DNA of 64,000 nt from Vagococcus intermedius (GCF_029144185.1 NZ_CP110232.1:868001-932000), one strand, 5' to 3'. Counted from the first letter of the stretch, positions 29,034 through 36,923 are shown. Numbers and translations: made by a program. Notes: generated from the letters alone by a model not told the origin.

Positions 29034-29906
29034 ATGTCAGTATTAGTATTTGATTGGGGCGGTACAGGTGTCAAACATGCGTTATGGAAAAATGAGCAGT
29101 TAGAGCAACAAGGAATATTTCCAACTCCAAGTACATGGGCTCAGTTAAAAAACGAAATGAAAGCGGTACAGGGGACGTATGAAGGCGAAAAGCTAGAAGG
29201 AGTCGCCATTAGTGCTCCAGGGGCAGTAGACAGCTCTGAGGGCGTTATTAATGGCATTAGCGCGATCCCATATATTCATCATTTCCCTATTCAAGAAGAG
29301 CTGGAAGCATTTTTTGATTTACCAGTTTCATTAGAAAATGATGCGAATGCAGCTGGGATAGCCGAAGTATGGAAAGGTGCTGCTAAAGATTTAAAAGATG
29401 TGCTGTTTGTTGTTTTAGGTACAGGTGTAGGTGGTGCTGTTATCAAAAATGGAAAAGTAGAGACAGGCTCTCACTTATATGGTGGCGAATTCGGTTTAAT
29501 TTATATGGATGAAGATAATACATTTAGTGCCGTAGGGACAGCTGTTAAAATGGCAAATCGCTATTGTCAACGTAAAGGTGTAGCCGAAGGAACATATTCA
29601 GGAAAAGAAGTCTTTGCTTTTGCTCAATCTGGAGATGAACTTGCTAAAGAAGAAGAAGAAAATTTCTATAATTATGTTGCTCGAGCAATTTTTAGTATTC
29701 AATTTACGATGGATCCAGAATGTATTGTTATTGGCGGAGGAGTATCCGCTAAACCAGGTTTAAAAGAAGAGATAGATAAACGTGTTAAAACATTGTTTAA
29801 TCACCATGGTATTACTGATTTCTTTCCTAAGATTGAGATGTGCGAATTTAAAAATGATGCGAATTTAATTGGTGCAGTCGCTACATTTTATCAAATGAAT
29901 AGGTAA
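29034..29906 (+). CDS. ROK family sugar kinase
   Basis: A 290-residue sugar kinase. The ATP-binding phosphate loop DWGGTGVKHALW opens the protein, and VVLGTGVGGAVIKNG lies near residue 125. The catalytic aspartate is in LENDANAAGIAE near residue 102. The usual ROK zinc motif CxCGxxGC is absent; GSHLYGGEFG occupies that area, as in the shorter beta-glucoside kinase or glucokinase-like ROK proteins of lactic acid bacteria. ATG 29034 follows GAGGGG. Substrate unknown. Confidence 0.85.
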   Translation: MSVLVFDWGGTGVKHALWKNEQLEQQGIFPTPSTWAQLKNEMKAVQGTYEGEKLEGVAISAPGAVDSSEGVINGISAIPYIHHFPIQEELEAFFDLPVSLENDANAAGIAEVWKGAAKDLKDVLFVVLGTGVGGAVIKNGKVETGSHLYGGEFGLIYMDEDNTFSAVGTAVKMANRYCQRKGVAEGTYSGKEVFAFAQSGDELAKEEEENFYNYVARAIFSIQFTMDPECIVIGGGVSAKPGLKEEIDKRVKTLFNHHGITDFFPKIEMCEFKNDANLIGAVATFYQMNR

Positions 29907-29907
29907 T

Positions 29908-29943
29908 AAAAAAACACTTATCTAAGTAGATAAGTGTTTTTTT
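29908..29943. terminator. bidirectional terminator
   Basis: A perfect 16-bp stem (29908-29923 with 29928-29943) has A- and T-runs at both ends and serves the ROK gene and the convergent transporter gene, whose stop codon overlaps it. Confidence 0.93.
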
Positions 29944-30856
29944 ATGTTAGTAGTAACATGACTACAGTCATTAAAATTAAGCTTATAATAATGCTGATTG
30001 ATGAGATGAATCCGGCTGTTTCTTCTTTGACGCCTGCTTCAACACTGTTAATAACAGAGAATGTTGGGATAGGTGCCAAGCAAATAATAGTTAAAACAAT
30101 TTTAAGTAATTGATTATTAATAGGTAAAATAAAATAGAAAACACAGGCTAATATTATAGCAAAAAAATAGCGCCAAATAAGAATTTTTTTGACGGTAAGC
30201 CAATCTTTTTTTGGTAATAACAATTCCATATAAATTCCAATCATTAATAGTGATAAAAAGCCATTTGCCTTTGAAAAAGGTTCTAAAATATTGATAATGA
30301 CGGATGGAAGAGTTATATTAGTTACTTTTAAAATAAACATAAACAAATAGGTTAAAAATGGAATAGATGAAAATAATGTAGCGGTTAAAAGTTTAATCGC
30401 CCGATTTGGCTGATAAGTAGGTTGACTACTTTCAACTAAAATTTTTGAACCACCGGCTAGCATGATACAGTTTCCCACATCAAACATAAAAAGATAGGGA
30501 ATTGCTTGGGGATAAAAACTCTGAACAAAAGGCAGCGTAAAATTTCCAATATTATATCCAGTAATGCAATACATTAAAAGAATTCTATCTAATTGTGGCT
30601 GGTTTTTCCAAAGATACTTCCCTAAAAAAACAAGTGTAAAGTTCATTATTATGGCAATAATACAGAGTTCTATAAAGGTATTACTCATTTTCATAGGATT
30701 TAGCCCAATAATAATAGTAGCCGGTAGAGTGATCGTCATAATAATTGTTGATAAGATAAAACCATCTGTTTTTTTTACTAATCCTACTCGTTTTAACGTG
30801 TAGCCGGCTAATATTATAAGTAATAAACTGAGGGCATTTAATAAAATTGTTAACAT
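29942..30856 (-). CDS. AEC family (auxin efflux carrier-like) transporter
   Basis: A 304-residue membrane protein with about ten hydrophobic segments in two halves, matching the AEC/BASS-like fold. In lactic acid bacteria such proteins export or exchange malate and other organic acids, but the substrate here is unknown. I begin at the ATG whose complement is 30854-30856, with AAGGAGGAG upstream; an upstream in-frame start at 30898 would add 14 mostly charged residues and contain that site. Confidence 0.85.
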   Translation of the reverse strand: MLTILLNALSLLLIILAGYTLKRVGLVKKTDGFILSTIIMTITLPATIIIGLNPMKMSNTFIELCIIAIIMNFTLVFLGKYLWKNQPQLDRILLMYCITGYNIGNFTLPFVQSFYPQAIPYLFMFDVGNCIMLAGGSKILVESSQPTYQPNRAIKLLTATLFSSIPFLTYLFMFILKVTNITLPSVIINILEPFSKANGFLSLLMIGIYMELLLPKKDWLTVKKILIWRYFFAIILACVFYFILPINNQLLKIVLTIICLAPIPTFSVINSVEAGVKEETAGFISSISIIISLILMTVVMLLLT

Positions 30857-30975
30857 ATATCTCCTCCTTAGTAACCTATTATGAAACTTATCCAACATTT
30901 CTGCAACTATCTAGTTAACAATAGTCTGAAATTGTGGTATCTTGTATAAGATAGACGAACAAGGAGAGATGTAAA

Positions 30976-31206
30976 ATGAAGAAAAATAAAGATATCGAAG
31001 TAGCTGTTGCAGAAAAAAGTAAAAATGCTAAAGGGCAAGCAGCAGAAGTTCATGAATTAACAATTGGAAAAAAAGTTATCGGTGAAATCGAAAAACTTGA
31101 GGAACGTAAATTTGTAGTAAATATCGAGGGTGAAGGACCTAAATATGTGAAGTCTTTTGATGAAGGATATGAAGTTTTGATTAGTCATTGGAATCTTTTT
31201 CAATAA
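30976..31206 (+). CDS. DUF2969 family protein
   Basis: A 76-residue charged soluble protein (KKVIGEIEKLEERKFVVN core) of the DUF2969 family, found in lactobacilli and enterococci, function unknown. ATG 30976 follows AAGGAGAGA. No terminator separates it clearly from the tRNA promoter that follows. Confidence 0.8.
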   Translation: MKKNKDIEVAVAEKSKNAKGQAAEVHELTIGKKVIGEIEKLEERKFVVNIEGEGPKYVKSFDEGYEVLISHWNLFQ

Positions 31207-31231
31207 AATTGACAAAAAATCATAAAAAAGC

Positions 31232-31260
31232 TTGCAAGTTTTCACAAAATTTTGTATTAT
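31232..31260 (+). promoter_or_regulatory. tRNA promoter 1
   Basis: TTGCAA 31232-31237 and TATTAT 31255-31260, spacing 17. The same layout recurs before the other two tRNA-Tyr genes. Confidence 0.75.
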
Positions 31261-31267
31261 ATTGAAG

Positions 31268-31290
31268 TCGGGTTAATAAACCCCGATTTT
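31268..31290 (+). promoter_or_regulatory. leader hairpin before tRNA-Tyr 1
   Basis: TCGGGTT (31268-31274) pairs with AACCC-C-GA (31279-31286, one bulged C) and is followed by TTTT directly before the first tRNA base. Equivalent hairpins precede the other two tRNA-Tyr genes. Confidence 0.5.
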
Positions 31291-31371
31291 GGAGGAATAG
31301 CGAAGTGGCTAAACGCGACGGACTGTAAATCCGTTCCTTAGGGTTCAGTGGTTCGAATCCACTTTCCTCCA
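31291..31371 (+). tRNA. tRNA-Tyr (GTA)
   Basis: Acceptor GGAGGAA pairs with TTCCTCC, the anticodon is GTA in GACTGTAAATC, a long variable arm is present as expected for tRNA-Tyr, and the T-loop is GGTTCGAATCC. The discriminator is A; CCA is not encoded. Confidence 0.97.
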
Positions 31372-31380
31372 TTTAAATAA

Positions 31381-31452
31381 TGGGCTATCGCCAAGCGGTA
31401 AGGCAACAGACTTTGACTCTGTCATTCGTTGGTTCGAATCCAGCTAGCCCAG
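31381..31452 (+). tRNA. tRNA-Gln (TTG)
   Basis: Acceptor TGGGCTA pairs with TAGCCCA, the anticodon is TTG in GACTTTGACTC, and the T-loop is GGTTCGAATCC. Nine bases after tRNA-Tyr 1. CCA not encoded. Confidence 0.97.
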
Positions 31453-31533
31453 TTTTGAGTTTTTTTTATTAAATTGTTATTTTATAAAAATTATCCATTT
31501 ATTTTAAAAAATGAATAAATACTATAAAAAAGC

Positions 31534-31561
31534 TTGAAAGTTTCTCAAAAATGAGTATTAT
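31534..31561 (+). promoter_or_regulatory. tRNA promoter 2
   Basis: TTGAAA 31534-31539 and TATTAT 31556-31561, spacing 16, with flanks similar to promoters 1 and 3. Confidence 0.7.
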
Positions 31562-31591
31562 AGTGTAGTAGGGATAATTATCCTAGCTTTT

Positions 31592-31672
31592 GGAGGAATA
31601 GCGAAGTGGCTAAACGCGACGGACTGTAAATCCGTTCCTTAGGGTTCAGTGGTTCGAATCCACTTTCCTCCA
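31592..31672 (+). tRNA. tRNA-Tyr (GTA), second copy
   Basis: Identical in sequence to the copy at 31291. It has its own promoter and a leader with the GGAT/ATCC hairpin followed by TTTT. Confidence 0.97.
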
Positions 31673-31685
31673 TTTTGTTTTATAC

Positions 31686-31759
31686 GGCGATTGTGGCGAA
31701 GTGGTTAACGCACCGGATTGTGGCTCCGGCATTCGTGGGTTCGATTCCCATCAGTCGCC
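31686..31759 (+). tRNA. tRNA-His (GTG)
   Basis: The anticodon GTG sits in GATTGTGGCTC. The first G (31686) is the extra G-1 of tRNA-His, facing discriminator C 31759. Stem GCGATTG pairs with CAGTCGC (one wobble). CCA not encoded. It is the only single-copy tRNA of the cluster. Confidence 0.96.
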
Positions 31760-31770
31760 CCTTTTATTAT

Positions 31771-31842
31771 TGGGCTATCGCCAAGCGGTAAGGCAACAGA
31801 CTTTGACTCTGTCATTCGTTGGTTCGAATCCAGCTAGCCCAG
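31771..31842 (+). tRNA. tRNA-Gln (TTG), second copy
   Basis: Identical to the copy at 31381, here 11 nt after tRNA-His. Confidence 0.97.
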
Positions 31843-31905
31843 TTTTAAAACACCCCGAGTTTTTTTTTTTTGGAAAATTTAAAATTAAAAAAAATTAAAA
31901 AAGAC

Positions 31906-31934
31906 TTGCAAGTTTCACGAAAATTTTGTATTAT
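31906..31934 (+). promoter_or_regulatory. tRNA promoter 3
   Basis: TTGCAA 31906-31911 and TATTAT 31929-31934, spacing 17, nearly identical to promoter 1 including the spacer. Confidence 0.75.
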
Positions 31935-31963
31935 ATTGTAGTCGGGTTAATAAATTCGATTTT

Positions 31964-32044
31964 GGAGGAATAGCGAAGTGGCTAAACGCGACGGACTGTA
32001 AATCCGTTCCTTAGGGTTCAGTGGTTCGAATCCACTTTCCTCCA
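31964..32044 (+). tRNA. tRNA-Tyr (GTA), third copy
   Basis: Identical to the other two copies. The preceding leader hairpin (31942-31959) keeps its pairing by G-T wobbles where leader 1 has G-C. Confidence 0.97.
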
Positions 32045-32053
32045 TTTAAATAA

Positions 32054-32125
32054 TGGGCTATCGCCAAGCGGTAAGGCAACAGACTTTGACTCTGTCATTC
32101 GTTGGTTCGAATCCAGCTAGCCCAG
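32054..32125 (+). tRNA. tRNA-Gln (TTG), third copy
   Basis: Identical to the other two copies; last gene of the cluster, with the same 9-nt spacing from tRNA-Tyr as in unit 1. Confidence 0.97.
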
Positions 32126-32131
32126 TTTTAT

Positions 32132-32156
32132 GACATCTTAGGATGTCTTTTTTTTT
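32132..32156 (+). terminator. terminator of the tRNA cluster
   Basis: GACATC TTAG GATGTC (32132-32147) is followed by nine T residues. Confidence 0.9.
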
Positions 32157-32270
32157 GAAGTAAAATGAGGAAAGTTAATCTTAGATAAGTAATCTGAAAT
32201 TAAACTTATTTTCAATTAAATTACAAAGTAGTCAAGAAAGATACAAATGTAAGCTAAAATTTAATAACGT

Positions 32271-32303
32271 AAAAGCTGAAGATAATTATCTTCAGCTTTT
32301 TTT
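32271..32303 (+). terminator. orphan terminator upstream of mntH
   Basis: A perfect 30-nt palindrome (15 bp per arm, 32271-32300, core AAGCTGAAGATAAT) is followed by more T residues. The tRNA cluster already has a terminator at 32132, so this one has no obvious gene to end. Confidence 0.75.
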
Positions 32304-32313
32304 ATTAAAAAAC

Positions 32314-32342
32314 TTGATTTTTAGGATTAACAAGTTTAAAGT
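32314..32342 (+). promoter_or_regulatory. mntH promoter
   Basis: TTGATT 32314-32319 and TAAAGT 32337-32342, spacing 17. The operator at 32342 begins at the last base of the -10. Confidence 0.55.
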
Positions 32343-32357
32343 TTAGGTATACCGAAA
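32342..32357. promoter_or_regulatory. DtxR-family (MntR/EfaR-like) operator
   Basis: TTTAGGTATACCGAAA is a near-palindrome with the TTAGG-N-CCTAA pattern of manganese-responsive DtxR-type regulators in enterococci and streptococci. It overlaps the probable transcription start of mntH, so manganese repression of the transporter is expected. Confidence 0.65.
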
Positions 32358-32387
32358 AAGGTTTGAATGAATAAAGGAGTGAGTACT

Positions 32388-33740
32388 ATGTCAAACAATA
32401 AAGAACATCAACATTTTTTAACAGAAAAATTAAATGGGCTAAGCTTACCTGAGATTAATAATTCGGTCAGTATACCTAAAAATGCCAGCTTTTTTAAGAA
32501 AGTATTAGCTTATTCTGGTCCAGGTGCCTTAGTAGCAGTAGGTTATATGGATCCAGGTAACTGGGTAACATCAATTGCTGGTGGCGCACAATATGGCTAT
32601 TTACTGCTGTCAGTTATTTTGGTTTCAAGTTTAATAGCGATGTTACTTCAGTACATGTCGGCTAAGTTGGGGATCGTGACAGGTCTGGATTTAGCTCAAG
32701 CTACGAGGATGAAAACAGGTCGTAAACTAGGGTTTATTTTATGGATCATTACTGAATTAGCCATTATGGCGACCGATATAGCAGAAGTAATTGGGAGTGC
32801 GGTTGCTCTAAATTTATTATTTGGAATTCCATTATTGTTAGGAGTTATTATTACGGTTCTAGATGTATTTATCTTATTGATGCTAACACGTTTAGGTTTT
32901 AGAAAAATTGAAGCAATTGTGATGACATTGATTCTAACTATTCTGGGTGTTTTCTTATATGAAGTTATATTAGGTCAGCCTAATATGAATGATCTGATGC
33001 ATGGGTTTGTTCCTCAGAAGCAAGTTTTTACAGATAAAGGTGCTTTATTTTTAGCATTAGGTATTGTAGGTGCAACAGTTATGCCTCACAACTTGTATTT
33101 GCATTCTTCAATTGTTCAATCAAGGAAATATGATCGTGATAACAAAGAAGAAATCAAAGAAGCAGTTAAGTTTGCCGGCATTGATTCTAACTTGCAATTG
33201 TTAGTGGCATTCGTTATTAACTGTTTACTTTTAGTTTTAGGTGCCTCTATGTTTTTTGGACAAGGAGATAACCTCACAACTTTAGGCTCACTTTATCGTG
33301 CTCTTAATGACAATCAAATTGTAGGTGCTATTGCCTCACCAGTGTTGAGTGTTTTGTTTGCAGTTGCTTTATTAGCTTCTGGTCAGAACTCAACGATTAC
33401 AGGTACTTTAACAGGCCAAATTATCATGGAAGGGTTTATCAAAATGCAGATGCCAGTTTGGGCTAGACGTTTGATAACGCGTTTACTAGCAGTGATACCC
33501 GTGATTATTTGTATTATAATGTTTGGTGGGACAGAGGAAGTAGTAGAAAAATTGTTGATTTATACACAAGTATTTTTAAGTGTCGCCCTACCAGTTTCTA
33601 TGATTCCTTTAACCCTGTTTACTAGCAGTAAGGAGTTTATGGGTGAATTTAAAAATTCTTTATGGATGACATCTTTAGCCTGGTTTGTCACAATTGCCTT
33701 AACTATTTTGAATATTAATTTAATTATGACAACTTTTTAA
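32388..33740 (+). CDS. mntH: NRAMP-family manganese transporter MntH
   Basis: MntH imports Mn2+ (and Fe2+) with protons across the cell membrane. The 450-residue protein has eleven or so membrane segments. The metal-binding motif DPGN lies in [20 protein letters not shown] near residue 58, and the second motif is in [14 protein letters not shown] near residue 233, with the conserved MPH. I start at ATG 32388, which follows AAAGGAGTGAG, rather than ATG 32367, which overlaps that site. A likely Mn-responsive operator lies upstream. Confidence 0.94.
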   Translation: MSNNKEHQHFLTEKLNGLSLPEINNSVSIPKNASFFKKVLAYSGPGALVAVGYMDPGNWVTSIAGGAQYGYLLLSVILVSSLIAMLLQYMSAKLGIVTGLDLAQATRMKTGRKLGFILWIITELAIMATDIAEVIGSAVALNLLFGIPLLLGVIITVLDVFILLMLTRLGFRKIEAIVMTLILTILGVFLYEVILGQPNMNDLMHGFVPQKQVFTDKGALFLALGIVGATVMPHNLYLHSSIVQSRKYDRDNKEEIKEAVKFAGIDSNLQLLVAFVINCLLLVLGASMFFGQGDNLTTLGSLYRALNDNQIVGAIASPVLSVLFAVALLASGQNSTITGTLTGQIIMEGFIKMQMPVWARRLITRLLAVIPVIICIIMFGGTEEVVEKLLIYTQVFLSVALPVSMIPLTLFTSSKEFMGEFKNSLWMTSLAWFVTIALTILNINLIMTTF

Positions 33741-33747
33741 TTAAATG

Positions 33748-33782
33748 AAAAAAGTACTCGTTTGAAAGCGAGTACTTTTTTT
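33748..33782 (+). terminator. terminator after mntH
   Basis: A 13-bp stem (33748-33760 with 33769-33781, core AGTACTCG/CGAGTACT) with A- and T-runs. Confidence 0.9.
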
Positions 33783-33783
33783 C

Positions 33784-33832
33784 TTTACTTAATATACCTG
33801 AGGGGGTATAATCCTAATACCCGCATGGGTAT
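33784..33832. promoter_or_regulatory. promoter with two CsoR/CstR-like operators
   Basis: Promoter TTTACT 33784-33789, 17-nt spacer, TATAAT 33807-33812. Two 16-bp sites of the form ATACC-N6-GGTAT lie at 33794-33809 (ATACCTGAGGGGGTAT) and 33817-33832 (ATACCCGCATGGGTAT). The first covers the spacer and -10, the second the start region. Such G-tract palindromes are typical of CsoR-family repressors; given the gene downstream, the persulfide sensor CstR is the best guess. Confidence 0.7.
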
Positions 33833-33848
33833 TTAAGGAGGGACTATT

Positions 33849-36344
33849 TTGAGTAATAAAAAAATTGTTATTATAGGTGGGGTTGCTGGTGGTGCAACAG
33901 CAGCAGCACGTATACGTAGATTAAGTGAGGAATCTGAAATAGTTATATTTGAAAAGGGAGCTTATATTTCTTTTGCTAATTGCGGCTTACCTTATCATAT
34001 TGGTGGAACTATTCAAGAGCGCGATGATTTATTATTACAAACAGTAGACGGTATGACCGATAACTATCGTATTGATGTCAGAATTCAGACTGAGGTATTA
34101 AGAATCTTGCCTGATGCTCGATTAGTAGAAGTTATTAACCATCAAACAGGGGAAACCTATCAAGAAAGTTACGATGAATTAATTATATCAACGGGCGCTA
34201 AGGCAATTATTCCGCCGTTTGATGGTTTAAAAGAGGCAGATAATATCTATACACTTCGCAATATACCAGATATGGATAGTATTATAGAACACATTGAACA
34301 TAAGTCAGTGAAAACTGCTGTGGTAATTGGTGGCGGTTTTATTGGTCTAGAAATGGTTGAGAATTTAGTTGAGAGAGGGATTGAAACATCCCTTGTTGAA
34401 ATGGGTCAACAGGTAATGCCTTCAATTGATTATGAAATGGCCCAAATTATTCATCAGCAATTAAATCTTCACCAAGTTAATGTCGTTTTAAACGATGGTG
34501 TTGCCCATTTTGAAAATAAAGGTCATAAAATTATTTTACAAAGTGGTAACACACTGACAGCAGATTTAATAATATTAGCTATTGGAGTATCACCTGAGAG
34601 TACACTAGCAAGAGAAGCTGGAATAAAGTTAGGAATGAGGAATGCGATTAAAGTTTCTCGCCAATTTGAAACAAGTAGACCTCATATTTATGCGATTGGT
34701 GATGCCATCCAAGTCTCGGATTATGTGACAGGTAAAGATACTCTTATCCCTTTAGCTTGGCCAGCTAATCGACAAGGTCGTTTAGTAGCAGACCATTTAT
34801 TTGGGAAGAAAGTTGCCTATCCTGGAACATTAGGTACTGCTATAGCTAAAGTCTTTGAGCTTACGGTAGCCTCAACTGGTCAAAATGAAAAAAATCTTAT
34901 TAAACAAGAAATAGCTTATCAAGCCATACATTGCCATCCAAATTCACATGCTAGCTATTATCCAGGGGCAACTCCCATTGCTTTAAAACTATTATTTTCA
35001 CCTGATGGTAAAATTCTAGGGGCACAAGGAATCGGAAGTGAGGGTGTAGCGAAACGGATTGATGTGATTGCCACTGCTATGCATTATCAACAAGATGCTC
35101 GTAGTTTAGCAGGGTTAGAATTAGCTTATGCTCCCCCTTATTCTTCAGCTAAAGATCCTGTGAATATTTTAGGTTATATGGCTGAAAATGTTCTAGAAGG
35201 GATTGTGACTAATATCCAGTGGTCAGATGTGCCCAAATTAGTAAAAGAGCAGGCGTTTATATTAGATGTTCGAGAGGAGTTCGAAGTTGCTATAGGTAAA
35301 ATTGATGGTGCTATGGTTATTCCATTATCTAACTTGCGACAACGACTAAACGAACTACCAAAAGACAGAATTATCTATGTTTATTGTCAGGTAGGTCATA
35401 GAGGCTATAATGCTTGTCGAATTTTAATTGCGAATGGATTTGAGGTTAAAAATATTGATGGTGGTTATAAAACTTACAAACAGTCAATTTATCAACTAAC
35501 TAAGTCAACTGCTAATCCTAATAGGGAACATAAAAAGGAATTAAAAGTGTCGAGTTCCACAAATGTTAATCAAGTGTCGACAGAAAATGTTGTTAAGGTC
35601 GACGCTTGTGGGCTACAGTGTCCTGGTCCTATCTTAAAAGTTAAACAAACGATGGATAAATTAGTCCCAGGTGAGGTTTTAGAAGTAGTTGCTAGTGACT
35701 TTGGCTTTTCTGCCGATATAGCAGCATGGTGTCATAGTACCAATAATAACTTACTGTCTAATGAAATTGTTGCTAACCGGGTAATTGCTCGTTTACAAAA
35801 AAGTAAGGAGTCAAATACGACCGATCCTGTTACTTGTTCTTTGAATCAAGATAGAGGATCACAGTTGATTGAGTCGGATAATAATGCGACGATGGTCGTC
35901 TTTAGTGGTGATTTAGATAAGGCTTTAGCCTCAATGATAATTGCCACAGGAGCCGCCGCGATGGGTAAAGAAGTGACAATGTTTTTTACTTTTTGGGGAT
36001 TAAGTATTCTAAAAAAAGAAAATGTTAAAGTCCCGAAGAAGGGTATGGCTAAGATGTTCGATAAAATGCTGCCCAAACATGCTAATCGCTTACCTATTTC
36101 TAAAATGAATATGTTAGGAATGGGATCAAAAATGATTAAAGATGTTATGAAAAAGAAAAATGTTGATTCGTTACCGCAGATGATAAAAAATGCGGAAGAC
36201 GCTGGTGTTAAATTTGTCGCATGTACCATGAGTATGGATATTATGGGTATTTCTAAAGATGAGTTGATGGATTCTGTAGAGTACGGTGGCGTGGCAGCTT
36301 ATTTAGGGGATGCAGAAAAGAGTCATCTAAACCTCTTTATTTAA
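33849..36344 (+). CDS. four-domain CoA-disulfide/CoA-persulfide reductase
   Basis: An 831-residue fusion. Residues 1-450 are a pyridine nucleotide-disulfide oxidoreductase of the CoA-disulfide reductase type, with the FAD motif GGVAGGATAAARIRR and the single active Cys45 in SFANCGLPYH. Residues about 460-555 are a rhodanese domain with the active Cys in VYCQVGHRGYNA. Residues about 580-655 form a TusA-like domain with CGLQCPGPIL. The last 160 residues are a DsrE/DsrF-like domain. All handle sulfane sulfur, so it likely reduces CoA persulfide or polysulfides with NAD(P)H. The start is TTG 33849 behind AAGGAGGG. Expected to be derepressed by reactive sulfur through the operators upstream. Confidence 0.9.
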   Translation: MSNKKIVIIGGVAGGATAAARIRRLSEESEIVIFEKGAYISFANCGLPYHIGGTIQERDDLLLQTVDGMTDNYRIDVRIQTEVLRILPDARLVEVINHQTGETYQESYDELIISTGAKAIIPPFDGLKEADNIYTLRNIPDMDSIIEHIEHKSVKTAVVIGGGFIGLEMVENLVERGIETSLVEMGQQVMPSIDYEMAQIIHQQLNLHQVNVVLNDGVAHFENKGHKIILQSGNTLTADLIILAIGVSPESTLAREAGIKLGMRNAIKVSRQFETSRPHIYAIGDAIQVSDYVTGKDTLIPLAWPANRQGRLVADHLFGKKVAYPGTLGTAIAKVFELTVASTGQNEKNLIKQEIAYQAIHCHPNSHASYYPGATPIALKLLFSPDGKILGAQGIGSEGVAKRIDVIATAMHYQQDARSLAGLELAYAPPYSSAKDPVNILGYMAENVLEGIVTNIQWSDVPKLVKEQAFILDVREEFEVAIGKIDGAMVIPLSNLRQRLNELPKDRIIYVYCQVGHRGYNACRILIANGFEVKNIDGGYKTYKQSIYQLTKSTANPNREHKKELKVSSSTNVNQVSTENVVKVDACGLQCPGPILKVKQTMDKLVPGEVLEVVASDFGFSADIAAWCHSTNNNLLSNEIVANRVIARLQKSKESNTTDPVTCSLNQDRGSQLIESDNNATMVVFSGDLDKALASMIIATGAAAMGKEVTMFFTFWGLSILKKENVKVPKKGMAKMFDKMLPKHANRLPISKMNMLGMGSKMIKDVMKKKNVDSLPQMIKNAEDAGVKFVACTMSMDIMGISKDELMDSVEYGGVAAYLGDAEKSHLNLFI

Positions 36345-36477
36345 ACGGACGCATATTTAAACTATCAGTAAAGATAGATAGAATTTTATAAAAATAATTA
36401 AATAACGTGAAAGTTTTGCTTAAAAAAGTTATAATTAAGATATAAATTTAACGATGAGCAAAAAGGAGAGGTTATTT

Positions 36478-36669
36478 ATGAATGTTGAAAGGTTAAAAGA
36501 AAAAATTTATCATAACTATAAAGCACTAAAAGAGGCAAAAGAAGTAAAAATCAATCAGGACCCCATTGCAAAAAAAACAGCTAGCCCACAGGCTTTAACG
36601 GAAGAAGTGGGGGTTGAAATTACTAATCCAACTCAACATGCCATTAAATGGCGTTCGAAAGGTCATTAA
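36478..36669 (+). CDS. small charged protein of unknown function
   Basis: A 63-residue protein starting at ATG 36478 behind AAAGGAGAGG; an in-frame ATG at 36454 lies before that site and is less likely. It is hydrophilic, Lys/Glu-rich in the first half (VERLKEKIYHNYKALKEAKE, predicted helix), and Pro/Thr-rich later. I recognise no family. It has its own terminator right after the stop, which supports it being a real, separately expressed gene. Confidence 0.6.
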   Translation: MNVERLKEKIYHNYKALKEAKEVKINQDPIAKKTASPQALTEEVGVEITNPTQHAIKWRSKGH

Positions 36670-36678
36670 TCGTTCAAT

Positions 36679-36715
36679 AAAAAAATCGCTATCTAAAAAG
36701 ATAGTGATTTTTTTA
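36679..36715 (+). terminator. terminator after the small charged protein gene
   Basis: A 16-bp stem (36679-36694 with 36699-36714, one wobble, loop AAAA) with A- and T-runs. Confidence 0.9.
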
Positions 36716-36731
36716 TTTCGTCTACATCTTC

Positions 36732-36769
36732 ATGAAACCGTTGACAATGCTTTAAGGTTATCGTATATT
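36732..36769 (+). promoter_or_regulatory. bgl promoter with overlapping cre site
   Basis: TTGACA 36741-36746 (consensus -35), 17-nt spacer, TATATT 36764-36769. ATGAAACCGTTGACA at 36732-36746 matches the cre pattern WTGNAANCGNWNNCW at every position and covers the -35, so CcpA repression of the beta-glucoside operon during growth on preferred sugars is expected. Confidence 0.8.
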
Positions 36770-36797
36770 AATGGTATATTATAAAACAGATAGCTTT

Positions 36798-36828
36798 GGA
36801 TAGTTATTGCGTAAGGCAAGCTAAACCT
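36798..36828 (+). promoter_or_regulatory. RAT 1 (ribonucleic antiterminator) before the regulator gene
   Basis: GGATAGTTATTGC... through GGCAAGCTAAACC closely matches the RAT hairpin bound by LicT/BglG-type antiterminators. Its 3' end overlaps the 5' arm of the terminator at 36823, so the two structures are mutually exclusive. Confidence 0.85.
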
Positions 36829-36885
36829 AATTTATTACACTAACGGGATTATTATATCCTTTTAAGTGTTATGAATTAGGTTTTT
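36823..36885 (+). terminator. antiterminator-controlled terminator
   Basis: AAACCTAATT at 36823-36832 pairs with AATTAGGTTT starting at 36874; the hairpin extends inward through ACACT/AGTGT and is followed by TTTTT. It lies between the bgl promoter and the antiterminator gene, making the operon inducible by its own regulator. Confidence 0.85.
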
Positions 36886-36923
36886 CTTATAGGATCGATC
36901 AATAGAGGTGAGGTGACGGAACA

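Noticed and set aside
31701-31898. 65-codon frame inside the tRNA cluster
   Set aside because: It runs across tRNA-His and tRNA-Gln genes, has no ribosome site and is a chance frame.
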